Assembly (NCBI GenBank): GCA_963805645.1
Contig: CAWDVA010000009.1
Span: 152,349 to 216,348 of the forward strand
Source of the DNA: CAVXEH01 sp963805645
GTDB taxonomy: Bacteria > Chloroflexota > Limnocylindria > QHBO01
Length of the DNA stretch: 64,000 nucleotides
Direction: 5' to 3'
A program made the translations under genes and the position numbers. The notes below the pieces were generated by a model, which did not search any database, was not told the DNA's origin, and worked only from the letters and a program-made list of their open reading frames with translations. Shown in pieces: positions 35,269 through 43,702 of the stretch. Positions within the stretch are counted from its first letter, which is position 1. Every line of letters begins with the position of its first letter.

Positions 35269-35713
35269 CGGCGACATCGCCGGCGCCTATCCAGATACCT
35301 GGGCCGACGCGGCGATCCCGCCCCGGTTGGCCGGCGAGGGGTTCCGCTGGTTGATGATCGGCGCCAGCCTGCTGCTGGCCCTCAGCGTGACCGGCATCGC
35401 GGTGGCGCTGGGCGAGGCCGAGTCACGACCCGAGCAGCGCACCCTGCTGGCGCTTGGCGCTCAGCCGGGCCTGCGGCGCTGGGTGGCCGCCGCGCGGGCC
35501 GGTTCCATTGCCCTGCTGGCCGGCGTGCTGGCGGTCCCGGCCGGCCTGCTCCCCGTCTGGGGCTTGTTCGCCAGCCGCAACGCACCGCTGGCGGTGCCGG
35601 TGCCCGAGGTGCTGGCGGCGGTGGTCGCGTTGCCGGTGCTCGCGGTCCTTGGGACGTTGCTCCTCAGCCGGCCGATCCCCAGCTGGTCCGCCTTCCGCGA
35701 CCTGGCACGATGA
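35269..35713 (+). pseudogene. C-terminal fragment of an FtsX/MacB-like ABC permease
   Basis: The plus strand from the vapC junction reads TWADAAIPPRLAGEGFRWLM, followed by three hydrophobic helices: GASLLLALSVTGIAVALG, AARAGSIALLAGVLAVPAGL and AVVALPVLAVLGTLLLS. Between the first two is the ESRPEQRTLLALGAQPG loop typical of FtsX-family permeases. It ends at 35713. The large N-terminal part, including the periplasmic domain, is missing. No start codon belongs to it and no ATPase gene is nearby. Confidence 0.75.
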
Positions 35714-35878
35714 GCCGCGGGGAGTAGCGAGGCGAGGATCTCGACCCCGCCGGGGGCTAGGGTGACGAGCGATGCCTCGAGTGGCGGGCGGCCGACGAGC
35801 AGTTGGCGCGTCTCTTCGAGGCGCGAGCCCTGGCGGCGTCGAGCGCATGCCGGACGAGGTCTCCCTGACGATGCTGAG

Positions 35879-35909
35879 ACCTCGGGCCAACATGGAGCCG
35901 GCCCGAGGT
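35879..35909. terminator. Perfect 10-bp hairpin
   Basis: ACCTCGGGCC (35879-35888) and GGCCCGAGGT (35900-35909) pair perfectly around 11 nt. It sits just after the stop of the leftward small membrane protein and so fits a terminator for that gene. The rest of 35714-35878 holds no supported gene. Confidence 0.55.
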
Positions 35910-35921
35910 CCTGGGTGGCAG

Positions 35922-36122
35922 TTAGGGCATCCGGCGACGGCGCAGCCGTCGATCGATGAACACGACGAGCGCTGTCGTCAAGGCCGACATGAAAAGAGTC
36001 ACGACCAGGACGTAGGCGAACACTTCCAGGTGGTTCGCCGACTGGGCCGCGATCGCGGTTGAGACCACCAGCGACACAGCCAAGCCTGCCACAACCGCCC
36101 GTCGAACGTTCAGTCCGCCCAT
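35922..36122 (-). CDS. Small two-helix membrane protein
   Basis: 66 aa with two hydrophobic segments (AVVAGLAVSLVVSTAIAA and VFAYVLVVTLFMSALTTALVVF) and a basic tail RRLRRRRMP. GGAGGAG lies 6 nt before the ATG at 36122 and decides the start. Unrecognised function. It is divergent from the secreted-peptide gene at 36327. Confidence 0.65.
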   Translation of the reverse strand: MGGLNVRRAVVAGLAVSLVVSTAIAAQSANHLEVFAYVLVVTLFMSALTTALVVFIDRRLRRRRMP

Positions 36123-36326
36123 GGCCACTCCTCCGGCTTCACATCTCGTTTCACATGGGTGGCGAGGTAGTCCAACGCCCCAACGAGAGCCGTCTGCGCA
36201 GGCACGCATGCTACTGCAGAGGTCAACTATTACTTGTGTTCTGGGCAAGGTGGTCCTAGGCTTGGCTGCGGTGCGAGTGGGCAACGAACCGAGGCGGACG
36301 CACGAGCTTCTGAAAGGAGCGCTCCT

Positions 36327-36440
36327 ATGCGTCTGCTTCGTGCCCGGTCCGTTGCCGTTTCCCTGCTGCTGTCCCTCGTGGGAATCCTCACCACCGTCGC
36401 CATGGCGCTGGCGGACAACAGCCCCACCCCGTGGCCCTGA
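36327..36440 (+). CDS. Secreted short peptide precursor
   Basis: 37 aa. GAAAGGAG lies 7 nt before the ATG. The protein is a complete type I signal peptide (MRLLRARSVAVSLLLSLVG, then ILTTVAMALA) followed by only eight residues, DNSPTPWP. If cleaved after ALA, an octapeptide would be released. Small cleaved peptides serve as signals in other bacteria, but nothing else here supports that. It could also be the stub of a longer exported protein. 36441-36718 downstream holds GCAACCGAAC and no gene. Confidence 0.5.
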   Translation: MRLLRARSVAVSLLLSLVGILTTVAMALADNSPTPWP

Positions 36441-36718
36441 TCGACTGACCTAGCGTCGGAACCAACCCTCTGGCGTCCGCCCCGGTTCGCCCGCTCGACC
36501 CCTCACCGGCGGCCGACGGAACGCAAACGCAACCGAACCTCAGCCGCAGGACCGATGGCGACCCCTTCCCCGACGGCGTGTTGCAGCGTCGCACCCAACC
36601 GATGCCTTGGCAGTGGTTCGAGCCCGGTCCGGGCCCCGATTGGTTGCAGTGCCGCGCCACTGCGTCGCTGCGAGCGGCATCTGCGCCCCACTCACCGACA
36701 TTCGGTTACGCGAAACGG

Positions 36719-38026
36719 TCAGCGGCGGATGGCGAGCGCCTCGGCGTAGAGGTCGGTGGCCGCCTCCAGGTCTCCGCGATCCCGATGCAGCTGGGCCAGC
36801 TGCCCCAGCGCCTCCTGGAGCCGCGCCCGCCGCCCGAGCGCGCGCAGGAGCTCGACCGCCGACTGCAGGCTGGCCAGCGCGGAATCCGGGTCGCCTCGCA
36901 CCAGCGCGATCCGCGCCGCGGTCCCGTGGGCGGACGCCAGCGCCGCGTCGTTGCCGGTCTCCAGCGCCAGCCCAATCGTTCGCTCAATCAGCTCCGCCGC
37001 CCCATCGACGTCCTCGCGCGCCAGCGCCAGCTGCGCCTGGGACTCGACGATGTGGGAGAGCAGCCGGCGGTCCTCGAGGCGGGTCGCGATGGCGGCGGCA
37101 TCGGCCAGGAGGTCATGGGCCTTGGAAGGGTTGCCGACCGCCAGGTAGGTGAGCGCCAGGTTGTTCGACAGCGAGGCTCCCTCGCGCTCCGCATCCGCCG
37201 CCCGGTACAGGGCCAGGCTCTGGATGCCGGCCATCACCGACGCCTCCAGGTCCCCGGCCTCCCGGTACGAGAGCGCCAGCCCGGCCAGCAGCGACGCCCG
37301 GCGTCGCAGGTCCAGGTCCTCGCCCAGGCCCCGGGCCTCCTCCATGTAGGCGATGGCCCGGGCGTACTCACCGTCGCGCTGCTCCGCGCTGGCGGTGGCC
37401 ATCAGCACGCGGAACCGGAAGTCCGGTACCGGCGCAATCCCGTCCCGGGCCTGCTCCAGGAGCCGGGCCAGGATGGCCTTGGCCTCGCCGATGTTGTCCT
37501 GCTGGAACTGCGCGTACGCCAGCCAGTACTCGGCATCGGCCACATCCGAGGGTCGATGCTGCGCCCGGAACAGCTTCGCCGCCTCCGTCGCAGGACCGAT
37601 GGCCTCGCCACCCCGATCCAGACGGCACAGCGCCTCCGCGCTGGCCCGCAGCAGCTCCGCCCGACGCCGCCTGCCGGTGGCCCCATCCAGGAGCGTGGTG
37701 TACCCGTCGAGGGCCTTCTGCGCGTCGCCCGATGCCAGCGCCAGGTCCGCGGCGATCCGCGCGGGCTGCGTCTCGTCCGCACCCACGAACTCGCGCGCCG
37801 GGATCCCCAGCCGCTCCGCGATGAAGGCGAGCGCGGCCATGGACGGCTTGGCGTGCCCCAGCTCGAGCGCGCTGATGTACGCCGCGGTGAATCGGCCCTC
37901 CGCGAGCTGCTTCTGGGTCAGGCCGGCTCGCACCCGGGCCTGCTTGATGCGCGCGCCGATGCTCTCCGCCAACGGCCGGTTGTCCACGACGATCACCGAT
38001 CGCGTCCTGCGCCGTGTTTCCTTCAC
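36719..38026 (-). CDS. XRE-type regulator with TPR repeats
   Basis: 435 aa. The helix-turn-helix at about 18-70 reads IGARIKQARVRAGLTQKQLA and FTAAYISALELGHAKPSMAAL. About ten TPR-like helical pairs follow (DAQKALDGYTTLL, DVADAEYWLAYAQF, EYARAIAYMEEA, DLEASVMAGIQSLALYR, NPSKAHDLLADAA, DLEAATDLYAEALAI). This architecture is used by peptide- or protein-responsive regulators. The GTG at 38026 (VKETRRRT) is the probable start; a shorter GTG at about 37999 is possible. It is convergent with the secreted-peptide gene at 36327, a tempting but unproven link. Confidence 0.85.
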   Translation of the reverse strand: MKETRRRTRSVIVVDNRPLAESIGARIKQARVRAGLTQKQLAEGRFTAAYISALELGHAKPSMAALAFIAERLGIPAREFVGADETQPARIAADLALASGDAQKALDGYTTLLDGATGRRRRAELLRASAEALCRLDRGGEAIGPATEAAKLFRAQHRPSDVADAEYWLAYAQFQQDNIGEAKAILARLLEQARDGIAPVPDFRFRVLMATASAEQRDGEYARAIAYMEEARGLGEDLDLRRRASLLAGLALSYREAGDLEASVMAGIQSLALYRAADAEREGASLSNNLALTYLAVGNPSKAHDLLADAAAIATRLEDRRLLSHIVESQAQLALAREDVDGAAELIERTIGLALETGNDAALASAHGTAARIALVRGDPDSALASLQSAVELLRALGRRARLQEALGQLAQLHRDRGDLEAATDLYAEALAIRR

Positions 38027-38254
38027 AAGCCGGACTATACCTGCCTGCCCTCTGTCCCGATCCCCCTCCCCGGCTGCCCGCGCTTCTCCCCGTTGCCCCT
38101 CGAGCAGCCCTGACCCTCCCATGGGGCGCGCCGTGCGCATAGTAATACTTGCCTGCGGGCGAGAAGCCGATCCTGCCGCGCGGAAGACCGCGTACCGAGG
38201 AGGGCGATATCGGTGCCGTCCAGCCCTGGTGGCGCAAGCCACCTGCCGCTGCGG

Positions 38255-38509
38255 CTATCCCGCCCGTTGCAGGATCCTGAAGCCGCGAGCCCGCATGACC
38301 CGCTCGACGTCACGCTCGTATGGGAGGCCGTCGACCACAACGCCCTTGCGCGCCGGAGAGAGCAGCTCGATGCCGAGGACCGACCCATCGGCTGCATAGT
38401 TCACCGCGCGCGCGTCATCGAGCCGTTCCTGGTGATGGAACGGGGCCTCGGACACCTGGAGGTAGGCGGCGTCCACCGACTCGTCGTACTCGAGGAGCAG
38501 GTGGGTCAT
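38255..38509 (-). CDS. DUF2283 small protein
   Basis: 84 aa. The family pattern is present: LEYDESVDAAYLQV, RAVNYAADGSVLGIELL and a short C-terminus. DUF2283 genes are frequently paired with DUF4258 genes in toxin-antitoxin-like cassettes. Here the ATG at 38509 overlaps the stop of such a DUF4258 remnant (ATGA). Role unproven. Confidence 0.75.
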   Translation of the reverse strand: MTHLLLEYDESVDAAYLQVSEAPFHHQERLDDARAVNYAADGSVLGIELLSPARKGVVVDGLPYERDVERVMRARGFRILQRAG

Positions 38510-38643
38510 CGGCCGGAGACCTTTCGCCATGTCGTCACCACTCGGCCGTCGATTGTATCAACGACGATCTCGATCACCCGCTCACCGGAATAGCGCGTCC
38601 GGACCTCGCGCTCCTCGTGCAGATGACCATGCGCACCGACCGC
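38506..38643 (-). pseudogene. DUF4258-like C-terminal remnant
   Basis: The frame ends EREVRTRYSGERVIEIVVDT, then IDGRVVTTWRKVSG and a stop. This resembles the C-terminal beta strands of DUF4258 proteins. Further upstream the frame becomes Gly/Ala/His-rich and unlike a protein, and the usual HxxxR N-terminal motif is absent. I read it as a truncated partner of the DUF2283 gene. A short functional form cannot be excluded. Confidence 0.45.
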
Positions 38644-38708
38644 GCCTGAGTCCGAACGCCCGGCGCATTGGTGGAGATCGTGGCCCTGCTGACCGTCTTC
38701 CGCGTCCT

Positions 38709-39362
38709 CTAGCCCGAGCCCAGCTCGGGCCCGAGCCCCATCGTGTCCCAGCCCGCGGGCAGCACCGGCAGGTTCCATTCAGGGTCCGGCGTCCAGGTCT
38801 CCCATCCGGCATTGAAGGGCGCCTCGTTGCGCTCGAGGCGGCCGATCACCCGTTCACCCTCGCGTCGCAGCTCCGCGGCCCATTGCCGCGTGACCCATCC
38901 GAGGCGCACGGCCTCACGGACCTCGTCCTCGTCCTTCCAGTGCCACGAGCGGTCGGGTTCGATGACGATGTCGAGCATGTTGTCCAGCGTGTCGAAGCCG
39001 ATTGGGCTGCGTCGGAACGGCTCCTGCAGGTTCACGTACCAGCCGGCGAACCGCCAGTCCGGAGCCAGCCACCATAGATGGATCGCGTGCGCGGCTCCTG
39101 GCTGGAGGAGGTGCAGGAGGCGGCCGCCCGTCAGCTCTGATTCGCGCAGCGTCCACGGCCCATGGCGCAGGCGCATCCACCTGCCGCTCACCGGGTCTGC
39201 GGGCCGTTGCCAGCGCATACCCTGAGGCAGGTACAGCGCCACCCCCTCCTCGTCATCGGCGACAACGGTCAGCGGACGGGCGGTCCAGACCCGGCCCTGC
39301 GACACCTCTCGGAGAACCGCGGTCTCGCCACGCTGCCAGCGACGTGGGTGTGCCGCGGCCAT
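38709..39362 (-). CDS. DUF402 domain protein
   Basis: 217 aa. The central core WYVNLQEPFRRSPIGFDTLD, then NMLDIVIEPDRSWHWKDEDE, is the DUF402 signature with the acidic metal-binding pattern of the FomD/Ntdp phosphohydrolase fold. Members hydrolyse nucleotides or nucleotide-like substrates in the few studied cases. The start at 39362 (MAAAHPRRW) has GCGAGG 5 nt upstream. It follows the serine hydrolase gene by 22 bp and is probably co-transcribed. Confidence 0.85.
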   Translation of the reverse strand: MAAAHPRRWQRGETAVLREVSQGRVWTARPLTVVADDEEGVALYLPQGMRWQRPADPVSGRWMRLRHGPWTLRESELTGGRLLHLLQPGAAHAIHLWWLAPDWRFAGWYVNLQEPFRRSPIGFDTLDNMLDIVIEPDRSWHWKDEDEVREAVRLGWVTRQWAAELRREGERVIGRLERNEAPFNAGWETWTPDPEWNLPVLPAGWDTMGLGPELGSG

Positions 39363-39384
39363 CAGGACCTCGCTGCTCGCCGGA

Positions 39385-40728
39385 CTAGCCGGGCCGCCAG
39401 CCATCCGGATCGACGCCACCGGGAATGGGCGCCCCGGGATCGTACGGCTCGCGGGTGAACACGAATGACCCGATGTCGAGGTGGGTCACCCGCCCGGCCG
39501 CGTCGCGGACCGGCCGCAGGGTCTCGCCCGCGAAGTAGCCGTCCAGCCCAATCCACGTCTCGTCGCCGGAGGGTCGGAAGCGCGCGTCGCGGCTGCCCTT
39601 TCCGGCCAGCGAGGCCAGGGCGAAGAAGCCGTTGGCCTCCAGCTTGAGGGCGTAGCCGGTGGGTCCCCAGAACCACGGGCCCACGAGCTCGAGCAACGCG
39701 GCATCAAGCTCGCGCATCGGCCGCCAGGGCTGCGGGATACGCGGCTCCCGATCGGCCACGATGCCCACCAGGTCGGCGGTCAGTGAGCCGATGGCGAGCC
39801 CACTGGTGCTGTTGGCCAGGGCCACCGCCCCCACGTCGTCCTCGACGCTCACCCACAGGGTGCACACGAAGCCGGGCATGGAGCCGGTGTGCCCCGCCAG
39901 CACCAGCTGCGGCGTGCGGAGCAGCTGCATGCCCAGGCCATACCCGGACTCCCAGCCTGCCCCCTCGGGCGCGGAGCGCGGCTCGCGCATCTCGGCCACC
40001 GTGTCGGCGGACAGGACGCCATCGGCGCCATTGGCAAGCAGGCCGGCGAACCTGGACAGGTCCTCGACCGTGGACCACAGCTGGCCGGCGGGCGCCATGA
40101 GGCCAACGTCCTGAACAGCCTCCGGCAGCACCACGTCCGCCCAGGGGTGGACGGCCGTCCCGCGAGCGTAGGGCTCCCGGGGCAGGTACGACGTCCGGGT
40201 CATCTCCAGCGGGTCCAGGACCTCGCGCTGCAGCACCTCCGGCCAGGGATGGCCGCGGAGCTGCTCGACCAGGCCGCCCAGCAGCCCAAAGCCGGGGTTC
40301 GAGTAGTGGAACCGGTGCCCCGCCGGATGCTTGCGCGCGTCGGGACCCACGATGTCCGCCAGGTCCGCCCTGAGCGTGCCCGGCGTACGCTCCCACCACG
40401 GACCGGGCGTCTCGCTGGCGAGACCCGCGGTATGACTGAGGAGCTGCTTGATGGTCACGCCCCGGACGGGCGACTCGGGGAGGTGGGCCTCGAGGGGATC
40501 TTCCAGCCCCAGCCGGCCCTCGTCGCGGAGCCGCATGACCAGGACGGCAACGAACGTCTTGCTCAGCGAGCCAATGCGGAACTGGGTGTCGGTGGTGGTC
40601 TCGATGGCCCGCGACCACACCCGCTGGCCGTCACGAACCACGGCCGCCGCGACCGATGGCGCGCGACCGTCGCGCTGCCCGGTGGCCAGGCGATGCAGGA
40701 GGGCGCGCTCGGTCGCGGGGAGGAGCAT
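39385..40728 (-). CDS. Serine hydrolase, beta-lactamase/PBP-C family
   Basis: 447 aa. SxxK motif SLSKTF (about 54-59), YSN motif in HYSNPGFGLLGG and HTG motif in LAGHTGSMPGF form the class C beta-lactamase/esterase active site. A C-terminal extra domain of about 110 residues is typical of this family. There is no signal peptide, so it probably acts in the cytoplasm as an esterase or peptidase. It leads an operon with DUF402. Confidence 0.9.
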   Translation of the reverse strand: MLLPATERALLHRLATGQRDGRAPSVAAAVVRDGQRVWSRAIETTTDTQFRIGSLSKTFVAVLVMRLRDEGRLGLEDPLEAHLPESPVRGVTIKQLLSHTAGLASETPGPWWERTPGTLRADLADIVGPDARKHPAGHRFHYSNPGFGLLGGLVEQLRGHPWPEVLQREVLDPLEMTRTSYLPREPYARGTAVHPWADVVLPEAVQDVGLMAPAGQLWSTVEDLSRFAGLLANGADGVLSADTVAEMREPRSAPEGAGWESGYGLGMQLLRTPQLVLAGHTGSMPGFVCTLWVSVEDDVGAVALANSTSGLAIGSLTADLVGIVADREPRIPQPWRPMRELDAALLELVGPWFWGPTGYALKLEANGFFALASLAGKGSRDARFRPSGDETWIGLDGYFAGETLRPVRDAAGRVTHLDIGSFVFTREPYDPGAPIPGGVDPDGWRPG

Positions 40729-41041
40729 GCGCCGATTCTAGTCAGGGGCTGACCACATCCGCGTTATGCGCTCGAATCGACCCACGACTCGTCAGACGCT
40801 GATGACCGTAGCGTTAGGCGAGTCCGGACGAAAGCTGGCGCCCCGATCCGGGCTCTCGCGAGCGTGGGCGGGGTACAGGTGACACCGTCGCAGCCTGCCC
40901 GAGCCGCCTTGCGCTGATGAGGCGCGCACGTGACGAGTCGCGCGCGAGGGTGCAGGCACCGCTCGTGATCAACGTGCCTGGCATGCGGTGGCGCCACGGT
41001 GTTCGTCCGGTCACGGCGTCCGGACCTGGGCTGACGGCGCA
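40729..41041. repeat. Intergenic region with two GACTCGTCA repeats
   Basis: The copy at 40785-40824 is an imperfect hairpin: GACTCGTCAGACGCT pairs with AGCGTTAGGCGAGTC around GATGACCGT. A more decayed, inverted copy lies at 40901-40942. These belong to the family clustered at 22.3-22.5 kb. No gene is supported here. Confidence 0.65.
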
Positions 41042-41443
41042 TCAGTGCGGGTCGTCGACCGTCGGCCTCCCGATGCGCCAGAGCATCAGAGCCACCAGCA
41101 GCGCGACTGCGAGCGCTGCCACCAGGCCGGCAACCAGCCCCGGCTGCAGCGACGGGTTGTAGGTCCCCGTCCCGGTGTAGGTGATCCCGATGAGGCTCGT
41201 GCAGACGGTCGTCGAGGCACCGCCGACCTCGCCGAGAGCCTCGCAGGTCAGCGGCGCCACCGCGAGGTAGCCCAGGATGAACGCGAGCACCCCCGCCATC
41301 GGCGGCCAGTAGACGAGCGGCCGATGCCTGAAGGGGCCCAGCACGAGCATGGCCACCGCGACGAGCAGGACGAACAGCCCGATGCTGAAGCCGGTGAGGA
41401 ACCCCAGCACCAGCAGCACGAGGACCGTCAGCCAGTAGATCAC
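41042..41443 (-). CDS. Small integral membrane protein
   Basis: 133 aa with four hydrophobic segments: two at 1-36, one at 48-65 and one at about 106-125. A Cys-containing exported loop (TCEALGEVGGASTTVC) lies between the third and fourth. Unrecognised. The GTG start overlaps the helicase stop by 4 bp (GTGA). Confidence 0.6.
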   Translation of the reverse strand: MIYWLTVLVLLVLGFLTGFSIGLFVLLVAVAMLVLGPFRHRPLVYWPPMAGVLAFILGYLAVAPLTCEALGEVGGASTTVCTSLIGITYTGTGTYNPSLQPGLVAGLVAALAVALLVALMLWRIGRPTVDDPH

Positions 41444-43620
41444 CGGTACAACCTGCTACTCATCGTGAGCACATTACTGACGGCGCTCGCCCAGGTCAAC
41501 CCCAGGCGGACCTGCTGCGGGGCATCTGGCCGGCGTCGGCCAAGCGGGCCGAAGGGACGCGAATGCAACCGAATCTCGGCGGAGCCCCGAACTAAGCGTC
41601 CCGGCGCGGACGCGGCGTCGCGCACGATGGAGAGGATCTCGTCCCCGTAGCGCTCGGCTTTCACCGGACCCATGCCCGGCATGCCGAGGAGCTCCGCCTG
41701 GGTGGAGGGCCGGGCCGCGGCAATGGCCCGCAGGTGCGCATCGTGTGCCACCACATAGGCAGGAACCCCGTCCCGGCGCGCGCGCGTCCGTCTCCACTCC
41801 ATCAGGCGCTCGACGAGGACCTGGTCGGGGTCGACCGCGTCGCCGGCGCCGGGCTTCCGGGATCGGTCCCGCGTCACGGCACCGCGGGCGGGACTCCGCG
41901 CAACCTTCGACGGCCGGGGCGGCAGCAACGGCTCCACGAATCGGCTGACCGTCCGGCGCTCCGCCGTTCCCTTGGGCGAGTCGCGGAGCCTGGCCCAGCT
42001 CAGGACCAGGGTCGCCTGTGCGCGGGTGACGGCCACGTACAGCAGGCGACGCTCCTCCTCCATGGCTTCGGGAGAGCGGAACGCGAAGTGGATGGGCAGC
42101 GCCCCATCCTCGAGCATGGGGATGAAGACGGCCGACCATTCGGCGCCCTTGGCACCGTGGATCGTGGAGAGGGTGACGCCGTCCGCCGCCTCATCGGTTT
42201 CGACGGCTGCCTGGCGTTCGAACTCGGCGAGGAGATCGTCAACCGCCGCCCCCGGACGAGCCACCACCACCGCGCGCGCGACCCCCAACAGGGTCTCGAA
42301 CAGCTGGCGCCGCAGCGCCGCCTCCGGGTCATCGGTTCCCGGCGCCTCCGGATCGAACCCCAGGGGTCTCCATCGCCGGAGCGCGAACGAGACCAGGTCC
42401 TCGCCGTCCTCCTGAGCCGCACCCCTGAGCGCCCTGATCGCGGCCCGCACCTCTGGCGTTCGGTAGAACGGCGTTCCCTGGAAATGGAAGGGCACCGCAG
42501 CCGCCCGCAGGGCAGCCGCCATCGGCTCCAGCTGGACGTTCGTCCTGGTCAGCACGGCGATCTCACCCGGTCGCGATCCGTTCGCCAGCAGCCGCTGGAC
42601 CTGGCCGACCAGCGAGGCGAGCTCGGTGGCGCCATCGGCGAATCCTTCGATGCCCGGCACCGGTCCTTCCGGTTTCGTGGCGCGGAGGGTGGGGCCGGCC
42701 GAACTCGACACGAGCCGGTTGGCGAGGTCCAGGATCTGCGGGGTGCTCCGGTAGTTCTGCACCAGGCTGACGACCTTCGCCTCCGGAAACCGCCTGGCGA
42801 ACTCGAGCAGGTACCGGGGTGTGGCACCGGTGAAGCTGTAGATGGTCTGGTTGGGATCCCCGACCACGGCCAGGTCCCGGCGGTCCCCGAGCCAGGCATC
42901 GAGCAGGGACTGCTGCAGCGGGTTCGTGTCCTGGTACTCGTCGACGCTGAACCACGCGTATCGCCGCCGCACGAGCTCAGCGGCCTCCGCATCCTGGCCG
43001 TACAGCCGGGCCGCCTCCTCGAGCAGGTCCTCGAAGTCCAGGACGCCGGCTCGCTGCTTCGCCCGTTCGTAGTCCGCGTACAGGCGGCCCATCAGGTCGA
43101 TGGGGATGGGCGGCGTCCGATCCGTGGCGGCCGCGACGTCCGGGTACTCGGCAGGCGCGACGCGCCGGTTCTTCGCCCATTCGATCTCGTCGGCCAGGTC
43201 CCGCGCGGGTGTGTAGCGGTACCCGCCAGGAAGTCGGCGCGCCAGCGGGCTGATGACCGGCAGCTTCGAGGTGATCAGCGTCGGGAGCGGCGTTCCGTGA
43301 GTGACCGGCCAGAAATGCTCCAGCTGGCGCCGGGCAGCCGCATGCAGGGTGGAGGCGGACGCACGGCGCAACCCGAGACGGCGCAGGCGCCCGGACATCT
43401 CGTCGGCCGCCTTGTTGGTGAACGAAACGACCAGGACCTGCCGCTCGTCGACGGCGCCGATGGCGACGGCATACGCCACCCGGTGGCTGATCACCCGGGT
43501 CTTTCCCGTTCCGGCCCCCGCCAGGATCATCACCGGTCCGCTGACGGCGGTGGCGGCCTGGCGCTGCTCCTCGTTGAGGTCGGCGAGGATGGCGTCAGGA
43601 TCAAGCGCCCCGGACGTCAC
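41440..43620 (-). CDS. UvrD2-like superfamily I DNA helicase with HRDC domain
   Basis: 726 aa. The helicase motifs are QRQAA, AGAGTGKT (Walker A), SFTNKAADEM, the DEYQDTN box, VGDPNQTIYSF, LVQNYRST, STIHGAKGAEW and VAVTRAQ. An HRDC-like domain follows near residues 600-670 (LMEWRRTRARRDGVPAYVV, LLGMPGMGPVKAERYG). This matches mycobacterial UvrD2, a 3'-5' helicase in DNA repair. The last 50 residues (from about GRLVRGSAEIRLHS) look non-conserved. GTG 43620 is chosen from the family start; ATG 43674 is possible. GTGA overlap with the next gene. Confidence 0.9.
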   Translation of the reverse strand: MTSGALDPDAILADLNEEQRQAATAVSGPVMILAGAGTGKTRVISHRVAYAVAIGAVDERQVLVVSFTNKAADEMSGRLRRLGLRRASASTLHAAARRQLEHFWPVTHGTPLPTLITSKLPVISPLARRLPGGYRYTPARDLADEIEWAKNRRVAPAEYPDVAAATDRTPPIPIDLMGRLYADYERAKQRAGVLDFEDLLEEAARLYGQDAEAAELVRRRYAWFSVDEYQDTNPLQQSLLDAWLGDRRDLAVVGDPNQTIYSFTGATPRYLLEFARRFPEAKVVSLVQNYRSTPQILDLANRLVSSSAGPTLRATKPEGPVPGIEGFADGATELASLVGQVQRLLANGSRPGEIAVLTRTNVQLEPMAAALRAAAVPFHFQGTPFYRTPEVRAAIRALRGAAQEDGEDLVSFALRRWRPLGFDPEAPGTDDPEAALRRQLFETLLGVARAVVVARPGAAVDDLLAEFERQAAVETDEAADGVTLSTIHGAKGAEWSAVFIPMLEDGALPIHFAFRSPEAMEEERRLLYVAVTRAQATLVLSWARLRDSPKGTAERRTVSRFVEPLLPPRPSKVARSPARGAVTRDRSRKPGAGDAVDPDQVLVERLMEWRRTRARRDGVPAYVVAHDAHLRAIAAARPSTQAELLGMPGMGPVKAERYGDEILSIVRDAASAPGRLVRGSAEIRLHSRPFGPLGRRRPDAPQQVRLGLTWASAVSNVLTMSSRLYR

Positions 43621-43702
43621 CCCTGGAGAATCGGCTGATAGACGGCCAGCAGCTTGCGCATGACAGTGCTCCATGGGGATCGGGTGGCCCGAGTGTAGGA
43701 GG

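Noticed and set aside
35762..35959. Small ORF between the permease fragment and the small membrane protein
   Set aside because: It has no ribosome-binding site, has Arg/Ser-rich text and overlaps a hairpin.
36578..38113. 511-codon frame opposite the XRE-TPR regulator
   Set aside because: It is an antisense shadow. The minus strand has a proper HTH and TPR repeats.
41734..43638. 634-codon frame opposite the UvrD2-like helicase
   Set aside because: Low-complexity Arg/Gly/Asp-rich text, opposite complete helicase motifs.
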